Origin: Planctomycetota bacterium
GTDB taxonomy: Bacteria > Planctomycetota > Planctomycetia > Gemmatales > HRBIN36
Direction of reading: 5' to 3'
DNA: 64,000 nucleotides
NCBI GenBank assembly: GCA_014584395.1
Contig: JACTMY010000010.1
Coordinates: forward strand, 267,303-331,302
The stretch's first letter is position 1, and each line of letters begins with the position of its first letter. Below are positions 1 to 7,860 of the stretch, in pieces. A program made the translations under genes and the position numbers. A model generated the notes under the pieces. That model did no database searches and was not told the origin of the DNA. It saw only the letters and a list, made by a program, of their open reading frames with translations.

Positions 1-424
1 TTGAAGTCGCCGCGGCGGTTAAAAACCGCGCAAAGGTGGTGGATTTGAGATAGGAGATCAGGCTCTCTCGAAACCGCAGCATGTCATCATGCATCGGGCA
101 TTGGGGGCCTTGGCCGCAATAGTTCGGGCCAAAAGGACAGCTTAAATTCTGCTCTTGTCTCTCGAAGAGCTCCACCACGTCATACAGACTGATCGCATCC
201 GGGGCGCGGGCCAGCCAATAGCCGCCGCCGGGTCCGGGCGAGCCTTGCACCAGTCCCGCTTGTGAGAGGATGGTCAAAACCTTGGCCACCACGGGTTGCG
301 GCAGGTGCCGATTCTCCGCGATTTCGGCCGAATTCAATCGGACGCGCTGTCCCGGATTGTAAACTTCCGCAAGCCGGCTCACCGCAGCGATGGCGGTTTG
401 TGCCGTCTTGCCGTAAGGAGTCAT
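1..424 (-). CDS. Rrf2-family transcriptional regulator, partial at window edge
   Basis: The minus frame starts at ATG 424 (MTPYGKTAQTAIAAV) and stays open to base 1, so the 3' end is missing. The first 80 residues have the Rrf2 winged-helix pattern, including LNSAEIAENRHLP and the wing GSPGPGGGYWLAR. Three cysteines follow as CPFGPNYCGQGPQC (C-x6-C-x5-C), the arrangement that binds an Fe-S cluster in NsrR and IscR. The ATG overlaps the stop of the NrfD-like gene as ATGA, so translation is coupled. The context suggests a regulator of the adjacent nitrate-respiration genes responding to NO, oxygen or Fe-S status. That role is inferred; the family call is firm. Confidence 0.85.
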   Translation of the reverse strand, partial: MTPYGKTAQTAIAAVSRLAEVYNPGQRVRLNSAEIAENRHLPQPVVAKVLTILSQAGLVQGSPGPGGGYWLARAPDAISLYDVVELFERQEQNLSCPFGPNYCGQGPQCPMHDDMLRFRESLISYLKSTTFARFLTAAATS

Positions 425-1677
425 GGGGACGCCCTCGTGCTTGGCTCCCGATCAGATTGCAACGCCATCTCCTTGGTAAATACCGCCACCGCCACGCGGA
501 GCATGGCCGTGAGCAGCAGCAAGCCAAACGCCCAGATGCCCGCCGTGACCTTCCATTCCGTCAAGCTGGGCGTGTATTCCACGATTTCGTGCAAGGTGGA
601 GGGAATGAAGCCGGGGATGATCAGGCCCATGCCCTTTTCGATCCAGATGCCGACGACGCATAAGACGCAAGCGATGATCCGCGTCGGGCTGCGCTCCAAG
701 GCCGCGGGGGTGAAGAACAAAATGGTGCCGAGCAGATTCATGAAGACGGCCGCCCAGATCCAGGGCACCAGTCCGTAATGGCCATGCAAGCCAAAGAACA
801 GATATTGGGCCGAAGCCAAATGAGCGCCGCCGGCGTAAAAGAGAGTGAAGAGTTCGGAAAAGAGCATGAGCAGGTTGACCACGGCCGCCACGCGAATGAT
901 TTGAACGAGGAGCCGCGAGGGCCCCGGATGCATGGGCAGTTCGGTGCCGACACGCACTACCCGCATGACGAGCAGAATGAAGGCCGGCCCGGAAACAAAA
1001 GCCGAGGCTAAGAAACGCGGGGCCAAGAGGGCGGTGTTCCAAAAAGGCCGGCCGCCGAGGCCGCAATAGAGAAACGCCGTGACCGTATGAATGCTGATGG
1101 CCCAGAAGACCGAAAGGTAAACAAACGGCACGTACCATTTCGGGTTCGGCTTGCGGCCGCAAAAGCGGGTGTAAAGCAGATAGCCGACGACGTGCAGGTT
1201 GATCAACAAATAGCCGTTGAGGACAATGATGTCCCAAGTCAGCATCGATATGGGCCAATTGAATTTGCCGATGCCCGGGATGAGATGCCAGAAACGGTCG
1301 GGCCGGCCAAGGTCGACGATGACGCTCAACGTGCTCATGACAATGGCCGCCACGGCCAAGATCTCGCCGATGATGACGACGTCGTGCATTTCATGATCGT
1401 CATACAGGTAAGCAGGGATGACCATCATCACGCCTCCCGCGGCTAGCCCGACGCAGAAGGTGAAATTGGCGATGTACAAGCCCCAACTGACATGATCCGT
1501 CATGTTGGTGCGGATCATGCCGTCGCGAACCTGCACGGCCCAGGCATTCGCGCCCACCAGCGCGATGGCCGTCAGGACGAACATCCAGGTGTAAAATAGC
1601 CAGCCGCCCTCGGTCGCCACGTGCAGGGCCTGGCGAAGAAAACGGAGATAACTGACAGCTTCCCGCTGCGCGTTCAT
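421..1677 (-). CDS. NrfD/PsrC/DsrP-type integral membrane quinol-oxidising subunit
   Basis: This 418-residue polytopic membrane protein has about eight to ten hydrophobic segments. The typical NrfD-family stretches include MTDHVSWGLYIANFTFCVG near residues 58-77 and VDLGRPDRFWHL near 120. Family members are quinone-reactive membrane anchors for periplasmic iron-sulfur and cytochrome subunits. It lies 13 bases after the stop of the ferredoxin gene and overlaps the Rrf2 start by four bases. Together with the tetraheme cytochrome and ferredoxin it probably passes electrons from menaquinol to the periplasmic nitrate reductase encoded divergently. No NapC is encoded in the window, so this module is the likely electron entry. 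That assignment is inferred from context. Confidence 0.88.
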   Translation of the reverse strand: MNAQREAVSYLRFLRQALHVATEGGWLFYTWMFVLTAIALVGANAWAVQVRDGMIRTNMTDHVSWGLYIANFTFCVGLAAGGVMMVIPAYLYDDHEMHDVVIIGEILAVAAIVMSTLSVIVDLGRPDRFWHLIPGIGKFNWPISMLTWDIIVLNGYLLINLHVVGYLLYTRFCGRKPNPKWYVPFVYLSVFWAISIHTVTAFLYCGLGGRPFWNTALLAPRFLASAFVSGPAFILLVMRVVRVGTELPMHPGPSRLLVQIIRVAAVVNLLMLFSELFTLFYAGGAHLASAQYLFFGLHGHYGLVPWIWAAVFMNLLGTILFFTPAALERSPTRIIACVLCVVGIWIEKGMGLIIPGFIPSTLHEIVEYTPSLTEWKVTAGIWAFGLLLLTAMLRVAVAVFTKEMALQSDREPSTRASP

Positions 1678-1690
1678 GGCGGCCTCGCGG

Positions 1691-2629
1691 TCATTTATCG
1701 AAAAAGTAATAGAAGCGGGGCTTGGTCCCCAACTCTTCTTTCAACACAAAGACGCGTTTGTTTTCCAGCACCCAGCGAATTTCGCTGTCGGGATCGAGCA
1801 CGTTGCCAAAGACGCGTGCTCCCGTCGGGCAGGCCTCCAGACACGCGGGTAATTTTCCTTCCCGCGTGCGATGCAGGCAAAAGGTGCATTTCTCCATCAC
1901 CCCTTGCGGACGCAGACGGTTCGATAGATAGCTCTGGTTCGGATTGATCTCCTCCGGCGGCACTTGCGGCTTTTCCCAATTGAACCGGCGAGCATGGTAG
2001 GGACAGGCGGCTTCGCAATAACGGCAGCCGATGCACCAGTTGTAATCCACGACGACGATCCCATCCGACTCCTGCCAGGTGGCTTCGATGGGGCACGCAG
2101 TCACGCAAGGTGGATTCTCGCACTGCTGGCACTGCACCGGCATGTAGTACTTGTCTTTGGCCGGCACGGCGTGATGGTAATGGGCATTCCCCTTTTCGAA
2201 GTTGATGCCGCCCTTCTCCATTTCAAAGACGCGGATGTAGCTTTGGTTGCTGGGGCGGTCGTGGTTGTTTTCGATGTGGCACGCCTCGGCGCATTTGCGG
2301 CAGCCAATGCAAATGCTCAGGTTCAAGGCATAGGCGAATTGGACGCCCGGGATCGGTTTATGATCCTTCACGGTCACGTTTTTCCCGGTCGCCTCGCGGG
2401 CTTCCTCGGTGAGCCGCTGCAAGACTTGCTGCAGTTGCGCGGGGGTCAATTCCCGGTAGTGCTTTTGCAGAAACTCCTCGGTGCTCAACTCGGCGGTCCA
2501 TTCGAACCAGGGCTTGATCGCCGCGGCCCAGGCGGCCAGACCCAGCGTGGCGACGCCGGCCTTAATTGCCGTGCGCCGATCCACTTCCCCGACGACGGGC
2601 AGCGACAACTTGCTTTTACTTTCGCTCAT
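1691..2629 (-). CDS. Tat-exported four-cluster [4Fe-4S] ferredoxin subunit (NrfC/DsrO-like)
   Basis: The 312-residue protein has an N-terminal DRRTAIKAGVATLGLAAWAAA segment resembling a Tat signal. Four cysteine groups follow: CIGCRKCAEACH, CQQCENPPCVTACP, CIGCRYCEAACP, and CTFC followed by CLEACP. This is the four-cluster layout of the NrfC, DmsB and DsrO electron-transfer subunits. The first quartet ends in CH rather than CP, a small departure. Its start overlaps the end of the upstream tetraheme cytochrome gene by 14 bases and its stop lies 13 bases before the NrfD-type gene, so the three are one operon. It should sit on the periplasmic face, wiring the membrane subunit to cytochrome partners. 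Confidence 0.9.
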   Translation of the reverse strand: MSESKSKLSLPVVGEVDRRTAIKAGVATLGLAAWAAAIKPWFEWTAELSTEEFLQKHYRELTPAQLQQVLQRLTEEAREATGKNVTVKDHKPIPGVQFAYALNLSICIGCRKCAEACHIENNHDRPSNQSYIRVFEMEKGGINFEKGNAHYHHAVPAKDKYYMPVQCQQCENPPCVTACPIEATWQESDGIVVVDYNWCIGCRYCEAACPYHARRFNWEKPQVPPEEINPNQSYLSNRLRPQGVMEKCTFCLHRTREGKLPACLEACPTGARVFGNVLDPDSEIRWVLENKRVFVLKEELGTKPRFYYFFDK

Positions 2630-3269
2630 GACCTTCCTCCTTCAGGAAGCGGTCCCGAGGCCCCGGCGCCGGCGTCACCGTGGGATACTTCGGGGCATGC
2701 GGATCATGACAGTGAATGCAGTTATTGCGAACCCGGCCGCCTTGGGTCAGATCCCAATGTCCGATCATGCCGCCGTGCGCGCCGTTGAGGTAATCGCGAT
2801 ATTGCGGGCCATGGCACTGGGCGCATAGTTTCATCACTTCCTGATACGGCAAACGCTGCCCGTCCGCCAGCCGCAGGGATGCGTAGCCATCGGTGGCATC
2901 ATGGCAGGACAGGCACGACAGGCTGCCATGCTGACCCGCGAGTTTTTGATGAAAATCACGCAGCGGTTCCCCAAGCCTGGCCGCGGCGTTCGGCGCTTTC
3001 GTTGAGTGGCAGGTGGCACAACCCACGGTCACCGGCTGGCCTTTGTCATCCAGCAAACCCGTGGCAATCTCCGGCGGTCCGGCCACCTCCCGAATGATGA
3101 CCGGGTAGGGAGAGGATGAAGCGCCCGCCCGGCTGAAGGGAACTCCCTCCTGCGGCCGCGGCGAACGCGAACACCCTTGCCCCAATCCCACCCAAACGCA
3201 CAACAGCGCCATGGGCCAAAGAGCAGCGGCTCGCGGCAACCGAGCGGGATGGCATGTGAGAATGACCAT
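2616..3269 (-). CDS. Tetraheme c-type cytochrome, probable lipoprotein
   Basis: This 217-residue exported protein has four CxxCH motifs: CATCH (84), CLSCH (119), CAQCH (149) and CIHCH (184). The N-terminus has a signal segment ending in GLGQGCSRS; C33 could be a lipidated cysteine, though the lipobox is not ideal. An AGGAG motif lies about ten bases before ATG 3269. It is the first gene of the cytochrome-ferredoxin-NrfD-Rrf2 operon and diverges from napD. It resembles the small multiheme partners of NrfD-type complexes rather than NapC, since it lacks a NapC-type anchor helix. A role as electron carrier from the NrfD module to NapB/NapA is inferred. Confidence 0.85.
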   Translation of the reverse strand: MVILTCHPARLPRAAALWPMALLCVWVGLGQGCSRSPRPQEGVPFSRAGASSSPYPVIIREVAGPPEIATGLLDDKGQPVTVGCATCHSTKAPNAAARLGEPLRDFHQKLAGQHGSLSCLSCHDATDGYASLRLADGQRLPYQEVMKLCAQCHGPQYRDYLNGAHGGMIGHWDLTQGGRVRNNCIHCHDPHAPKYPTVTPAPGPRDRFLKEEGHERK

Positions 3270-3327
3270 GGTCCTGCACTCCTGGGGTGGCGAAGATCAG
3301 AATAAGCCCCAGCGGCCCATAATTCAA

Positions 3328-3339
3328 GAACTAAAGTTC
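3328..3339. promoter_or_regulatory. Palindrome upstream of the nap promoter, candidate operator
   Basis: GAACTAAAGTTC is a 4+4+4 inverted repeat whose right end lies eight bases before the predicted -35 element of napD. It sits in the divergent region between the cytochrome and nap operons. An Rrf2 regulator is encoded at the end of the minus-strand operon, so this is a candidate binding site. The site is short and could be chance. Confidence 0.3.
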
Positions 3340-3347
3340 GTTTTTTC

Positions 3348-3376
3348 TTGATTGACCTCCGACCGCTTCGTATATT
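3348..3376 (+). promoter_or_regulatory. Predicted sigma70-like promoter for napDAB
   Basis: TTGATT (3348-3353) and TATATT (3371-3376) are separated by exactly 17 bases, close to the sigma70 consensus. The -10 lies about 50 bases before the napD start. The position between divergent operons and the good spacing support the call. The start of transcription is not known. Confidence 0.6.
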
Positions 3377-3425
3377 ACCCTCACCAGTGCATGATTCGAC
3401 CCGCTTCACGAAAGGAACCCGCTTC

Positions 3426-3689
3426 ATGCAGACGTGTGCCTGGGTCGTGACGTTGACCGCGGATGAGCCGCGAGCGGAAGCCGTTCGACAAACCCTGCGC
3501 GGCGCCGGCCCGTTCACCCTGGGACCGATGCAGGGGAACAACCTCGCCGTCGTCGTGGAAACGACCGATCCGCATGCGGCCCAGGCGTGGCACGAATGGG
3601 CCGCGGCCCTGCCCGGCGTGGAGAACATCGAGGTGGTTTTTGTTCATTGGGAAGATGCCGCTCCAGAGGTGACTCATGTCCATGTTTGA
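3426..3689 (+). CDS. napD: NapD, chaperone for the NapA Tat signal
   Basis: The protein is 87 residues starting MQTCAWVVTLTADEPRAEAV, with GAAAGGA ten bases upstream. A longer reading from 3348 adds an unlikely leader and overlaps the predicted promoter. Size, ferredoxin-like fold pattern and position directly before napA match NapD, which binds the twin-arginine signal of NapA until cofactor insertion is complete. The tail ends EVTHVHV and overlaps the napA start by 14 bases, giving tight co-expression. Sequence divergence in NapD is high, so the call rests partly on synteny. Confidence 0.8.
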   Translation: MQTCAWVVTLTADEPRAEAVRQTLRGAGPFTLGPMQGNNLAVVVETTDPHAAQAWHEWAAALPGVENIEVVFVHWEDAAPEVTHVHV

Positions 3690-6105
3690 AACGACTCGGC
3701 GCGAATTCATTCGAGCGGCGGCGATGGCGGCGGCTTCGGCCGTAATGGGTTCGCGCGGGTTAGCGGAAGTGCCGGCCCCGCCGGGCGGCCGGGAACTGCC
3801 CATGGTGCCCGGCGTCGCGTGGAACAAAGCCCCCTGCCGCTTCTGTGGCACGGGCTGCCACGTTCAAGTCGGTGTCAAGGACGGCCGCGTCGTCGCCATC
3901 AGCGGCGATCGCTTGGCCGAGGTCAATCAAGGCTTGCTTTGCGTGAAGGGCTATCACGTCGGCCACATTCTGTATGGCAAGGATCGATTGACCACGCCCC
4001 TGCTCCGCCAGAACGGCGAGCTGAAACCGATCAGTTGGGACGAGGCCATTGGCATCATCGCTCAGCGCATCATGGCCGCTCCCAAACAGTTTGCCATGTA
4101 TGGTTCGGGTCAATGGACCGTGCCTGAAGGTTATGCGGCGAATAAGTTCATGAAGGCGGGCCTTTCGAACAACCACATCGACCCCAACGCCCGGCTATGC
4201 ATGGCCTCCGCCGTCACGGGGTACATCAGCACCTATGGCGTTGATGAACCGTACAATTGTTACGATGATTTGGACCACTGCGACGTGCTCCTCCTCTGGG
4301 GCAACAACTTCGCGGAAATGCACCCGGTGCTGTTCAGCCGGTTCATTGATCGCAAATTGAAGGGCGATCGGATCACCTTGATTGATCTCACGACGCGCTT
4401 CACCCGCACCAGCGAACGGGCCGACCACGTTCTCACGTTTCTGCCCCAGTCCGACCTGGCCATCGCCAACTGCATCGCGCAGCAAGTGCTGGCCGCGAAT
4501 GCCGTCGCTACCGGTTTCGTTTCCAAGCATTGCACGTTTCGCAAACCCTGGAAAAAGCCGGGCGACCCGCAAACGCTGATGGGCGAACCCTGCTCGTTTG
4601 CGGAATACCAGCAACTGGTGGCCGAGTACACGCCCGAACACACGGCCAAAATTTCCGGCCTGCCCGTCGAGCAACTGCGGATGCTCGGCCGCCTCTTTTG
4701 CGATAAGTCCAAAAAAATCACCAGCCTGTGGTGCATGGGCATGAACCAGCACACACAGGGAACCGCCATCAACAACCTGGTCCATGCCATTCATCTGCTC
4801 AGCGGCCATTGGGGTCGCCCCGGCGATGGCCCCCAATCCCTGACCGGTCAGCCTTCCGCTTGCGGCACCGTTCGCGAAGTGGGCACGCTGGCGCATGCCT
4901 TGCCCGGCGACCTCCGCGTCGACGTACCCGACCAGGCGGCCAAGGCGGAACAGCTTTGGCATTTGCCGCCGGGACGCATCAATCCCAAACCGGGACACCA
5001 TACGGTGCTCATGTGGGAAAAATTCTGCACTCCAAGCGAGCAAGGCGGCGACATCGACACCCTTTGGGTCCAAGTCACCAACCCCGGCCAATCGCTGCCC
5101 CATTTGCATAAGCTGTTCGAAGCCAAGGCCAAACTGCCCAACAAGTTTTTGATCGTCTCGGACGTCTATCCCACGGCCACCACGCAATTGGCGGACCTCA
5201 TCCTCCCTTCGGCCATGTGGGTCGAGAAAAACGGCATCTACGGCAACTCCGAACGGCGAACGCAGCAATGGTTCAAAATGGTCGAACCCCCAGGCCAGGC
5301 CCGCGACGATTGCTGGCAGACCTTGGCCGTGGCCCGCAAGCTCTTTGACCTTGGCTTCCCCGGCATGAAGGACAAGGATGGGCGTTTTCTGTTCCACATG
5401 ACCGACGCCAATGGCCAGGAAGCTCAACCTTGGATCTGGGAGAACTATTACCGCCAGGTGAACGTGGATGAAAAGCTGTATGAGGAGTATCGCCCCTTCA
5501 CGCTCATCAAGCACAAGGACGTGGCCCCCTATGCCGAATTGGTCAAATCCCGCGGCCTGCGCTGGCCCGTCGTCAAACAGCCCGACGGCACCTGGAAGGA
5601 AACGCGGTATCGCTTTCTGGAAGAGTTTGACGACTACGTCGCCAAGGGCAAGGGCGTGCAGTTTTATCATTCCGTCGCGAAGGATGACAAGGCCTTCATC
5701 TGGTTCAGGCCGTATGTGCCGCCGCCCGAGGTTCCGGACGCTGAGTATCCCTTGTGGCTCGATACCGGTCGCGTCTTGGAGCACTGGCACACCGCCACGA
5801 TGACCGGGCGCATACCGCAACTCAAACGGGCCGTTCCCCAAGCCTATGTGGAGATTAATCGGCTGGATGCTCAAGCCCTGGGCATTCAATCGGGCGACCT
5901 GGTGCGGCTCGAAACCCGGCGCGGCCACGTTCAGCTTCCCGCCCTGATCGATGGTCGAGGCAAATGTCCGCCGGGGCACGTCTTCGTCCCCTTCTTCGAT
6001 GAATCGAAGCTGATCAATCGGCTGACGTTGGATGCCCATTGCCCGTTCAGCAAGGAGCCGGATTACAAAAAATGTGCCGCACGAATTGTCAAGGCCAAGG
6101 TTTGA
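3676..6105 (+). CDS. napA: Periplasmic nitrate reductase catalytic subunit NapA
   Basis: The 809-residue protein begins with a Tat signal (TTRREFIRAAAMAAASAVMG). A [4Fe-4S] group follows with C54, C57, C61 and C89 (CRFCGTGC and LLCVKG). The molybdenum ligand is C175 in NARLCMASAVTGY. The length and the C-terminal molybdopterin-binding region (PLWLDTGRVLEHWHTATMTGR) match NapA, which reduces nitrate to nitrite in the periplasm with bis-MGD. It is coupled to napD and followed by napB after 15 bases. Nearby assimilatory NasA proteins are cytosolic and lack Tat signals, so NapA is preferred. A TatA-like protein is encoded at 57450-57767. Confidence 0.95.
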   Translation: MSMFETTRREFIRAAAMAAASAVMGSRGLAEVPAPPGGRELPMVPGVAWNKAPCRFCGTGCHVQVGVKDGRVVAISGDRLAEVNQGLLCVKGYHVGHILYGKDRLTTPLLRQNGELKPISWDEAIGIIAQRIMAAPKQFAMYGSGQWTVPEGYAANKFMKAGLSNNHIDPNARLCMASAVTGYISTYGVDEPYNCYDDLDHCDVLLLWGNNFAEMHPVLFSRFIDRKLKGDRITLIDLTTRFTRTSERADHVLTFLPQSDLAIANCIAQQVLAANAVATGFVSKHCTFRKPWKKPGDPQTLMGEPCSFAEYQQLVAEYTPEHTAKISGLPVEQLRMLGRLFCDKSKKITSLWCMGMNQHTQGTAINNLVHAIHLLSGHWGRPGDGPQSLTGQPSACGTVREVGTLAHALPGDLRVDVPDQAAKAEQLWHLPPGRINPKPGHHTVLMWEKFCTPSEQGGDIDTLWVQVTNPGQSLPHLHKLFEAKAKLPNKFLIVSDVYPTATTQLADLILPSAMWVEKNGIYGNSERRTQQWFKMVEPPGQARDDCWQTLAVARKLFDLGFPGMKDKDGRFLFHMTDANGQEAQPWIWENYYRQVNVDEKLYEEYRPFTLIKHKDVAPYAELVKSRGLRWPVVKQPDGTWKETRYRFLEEFDDYVAKGKGVQFYHSVAKDDKAFIWFRPYVPPPEVPDAEYPLWLDTGRVLEHWHTATMTGRIPQLKRAVPQAYVEINRLDAQALGIQSGDLVRLETRRGHVQLPALIDGRGKCPPGHVFVPFFDESKLINRLTLDAHCPFSKEPDYKKCAARIVKAKV

Positions 6106-6120
6106 TGAGGAAAGACTCCG

Positions 6121-6891
6121 ATGAACGTACCACATCCGCCCGCCGAGCGGCACCACTCCGCGGAAAAACTCCTGCCGGCGCCGATGCGCCGCTTCATTCC
6201 GATCTTGGGCGTCATCGGCGTGACCCTGGCCGCTGTGGGCTTTCTCATCGGCATCCATGAACCGGCCGAAAGGCCTGGCCCCTCTCCCGTCGCCGCCAGC
6301 ACTCCGACCGCTTGGCCCGCGGCCGTCGGCTATGCCGATTTGCCCGCGGCCAAACTGCAACCCAATGCCGATAAGAAAACATCGCTCAGCGACTTGCGCT
6401 TCGACAAACCAGGGCTCTTCGAGGAAGTGAAACGCACCGACGCCATGAAGCTCGAAGCCCTGGCCGACCGGGCCCGCAATCGCGCCTACGACGGCGCTCC
6501 GCCCACGGTGCCCCATCCGATCGCCTCCCTCTCGGCGGCCTCCTGTCTTGCCTGCCATGGCGAAGGGATGAAAGTGGGCGATCGCGTGGCCACGAAAATG
6601 AGCCACGCCCATCTCTCCAACTGCACACAGTGCCACGTCGAGCAGGCGGACCAGACCGTGGAGAATTTCTTTCTCGGCGTCGGCCGCGCAGGCCCCGGAG
6701 AGCGGGCCAACCCCGGCGCCCCGCCGACCATCCCACACCATCTGTGGATGCGGGAAGACTGCATGAGTTGTCATGGACTGGTGGCCCGGCCCGGCATCCG
6801 CACCACGCACCCTTGGCTGTCGAACTGCATGCAGTGTCACGCGGCGTCATCCGTTTTGGACGCAGCATCATGGTCGGGAGGGTCGCGATGA
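6121..6891 (+). CDS. napB: NapB-like cytochrome subunit with four heme motifs (internal duplication)
   Basis: The 256-residue protein has one N-terminal membrane or signal helix (residues 25-44) and four CxxCH motifs at C142, C168, C214 and C236. The first pair is classic NapB: CLACH, then NCTQCHVEQADQTVENFF. The second pair repeats the same plan. GAPPTVPH (125) and GAPPTIPH (199) each precede a heme motif, and LSNCTQCH and LSNCMQCH close each unit. Canonical NapB is a soluble diheme protein of about 150 residues, so this one is enlarged by duplication of the heme module. The helix may keep it membrane-anchored. It probably passes electrons to NapA. Its stop overlaps the next start as ATGA. 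Confidence 0.85.
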   Translation: MNVPHPPAERHHSAEKLLPAPMRRFIPILGVIGVTLAAVGFLIGIHEPAERPGPSPVAASTPTAWPAAVGYADLPAAKLQPNADKKTSLSDLRFDKPGLFEEVKRTDAMKLEALADRARNRAYDGAPPTVPHPIASLSAASCLACHGEGMKVGDRVATKMSHAHLSNCTQCHVEQADQTVENFFLGVGRAGPGERANPGAPPTIPHHLWMREDCMSCHGLVARPGIRTTHPWLSNCMQCHAASSVLDAASWSGGSR

Positions 6892-7202
6892 CGCAGCCTA
6901 CCTTCGAGGACGGCCCCCCCGTTCCACTCATGACGGAGGGACTGATCGATGCCGCCACGCTGCAACAACTTATGAGGGACCTGCAAGCGGCGGCCCAAGT
7001 GACCGAAGTCCGTGAGAAAAGCGGCCCCATTGCTTACGCTGCAGAAGGAACCATCACTTTGGAAACCGCCATCGAACGGTTGCAGTCGGGACAAACCCGC
7101 GCCATTCAGGTGCGTTATCGCTTCGATGGTTTTGATTGGACCGACACGATTATGGCCCTCCCGAACGGCTTCCGCGTTGTCCGCTGCCGGCATTCGGATT
7201 GA
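6888..7202 (+). CDS. Unknown 104-residue protein coupled to napB
   Basis: The start ATG 6888 overlaps the napB stop (ATGA). The protein is soluble, without signal or helix, and ends QVRYRFDGFDWTDTIMALPNGFRVVRCRHSD, split here as a compact beta-rich tail (RYRFDGFDW, then GFRVVRCRH). The N-terminal half (residues 18-75) is predicted helical, with LMRDLQAAAQVTEV. I do not recognise the family. It is the last gene of the nap operon; the next 650 bases are non-coding. Translational coupling to napB suggests an accessory role in nitrate reduction or cytochrome assembly, but nothing in the sequence identifies a reaction. Confidence 0.7.
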   Translation: MTQPTFEDGPPVPLMTEGLIDAATLQQLMRDLQAAAQVTEVREKSGPIAYAAEGTITLETAIERLQSGQTRAIQVRYRFDGFDWTDTIMALPNGFRVVRCRHSD

Positions 7203-7860
7203 AGCGTTGCTTTAATCACATCCACCAAACAACAGACCCCACAAATTTTTGTGGAGATAAGTTGCCCGGAACCATGGGTAGTTTGACTGCCCGTGCGCGT
7301 CAGTACGCCTCCGCAGTGTGGAGCGTGGCCAGTGTGGGCGTGCTCCGGTCGGACTAGTGGGGCCTGTCAAAAACCTGCTCTGTCGCCGGAACGAAACTGA
7401 TGGCCCGTGGTAAATGGGGATCGGGTTGGCGCGCGATTGAATTGATTACCACGGATGACGAAGCCCTATCCCGTGACGAGAATGATCCCAACGGCCCGCT
7501 GTAGTTCAAGTTCGTCGAGGAAATCTTCAGCACCGACGCCCCGATCTGACAAATCCATTTGGGTGAGCCGGGTGACGTAAGCGTCCACAGCGGCGAGGCA
7601 GGGGACGTCAGCGCCAAAAGTGGCGAGACGAGGGTCGTAAGTCCCCGGATAATCCGCTCAACAGCCAAGCACCCGTTCTGGGTCAGAAACCCCAAGAACC
7701 AGCGCGGGGCGCAGCACGCTTCGGATACCCCCGCGCACCGGGTTGCACACCCTCCGGTGAAATCTGAATAGCAAACCCCAAGCGCCAGCGCGGGAAATCT
7801 GCATAACTAGCCCCAAGCGCGAGCGCGGTGCCACTTCCACGAAACAACCCTCTGTTGTGA
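7203..7860. other. Non-coding region after the nap operon
   Basis: No convincing gene is seen. At 7240-7255 there is a perfect inverted repeat (CCACAAATTTTTGTGG) that may form a weak terminator hairpin for the nap operon. A 30-bp repeat array occupies 7563-7652. Short related motifs, CCCCAAG followed by CCAGCGCGG or a close variant, recur near 7690, 7776 and 7812. The rest looks like decayed intergenic DNA. Confidence 0.6.
7563..7652. repeat. Dispersed 30-bp repeat array, copy 1 (3 units)
   Basis: Three diverged units of exactly 30 bp run at 7563, 7593 and 7623, each built like GCGAG..GGG.ACGTAAG followed by a CC..CAG tail. The flank after the last unit (AGCACCCGTTCTGGGTCAGAA and following) is shared with the second array at 56941-57120. 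There are no unique spacers, so this is not CRISPR. Confidence 0.8.

Noticed and set aside
4195..6840. Long minus-strand frame (881 codons) opposite napA/napB
   Set aside because: It lies antisense to two firmly identified genes, has no family match and mirrors the codon bias of napA. High GC produces such shadows.
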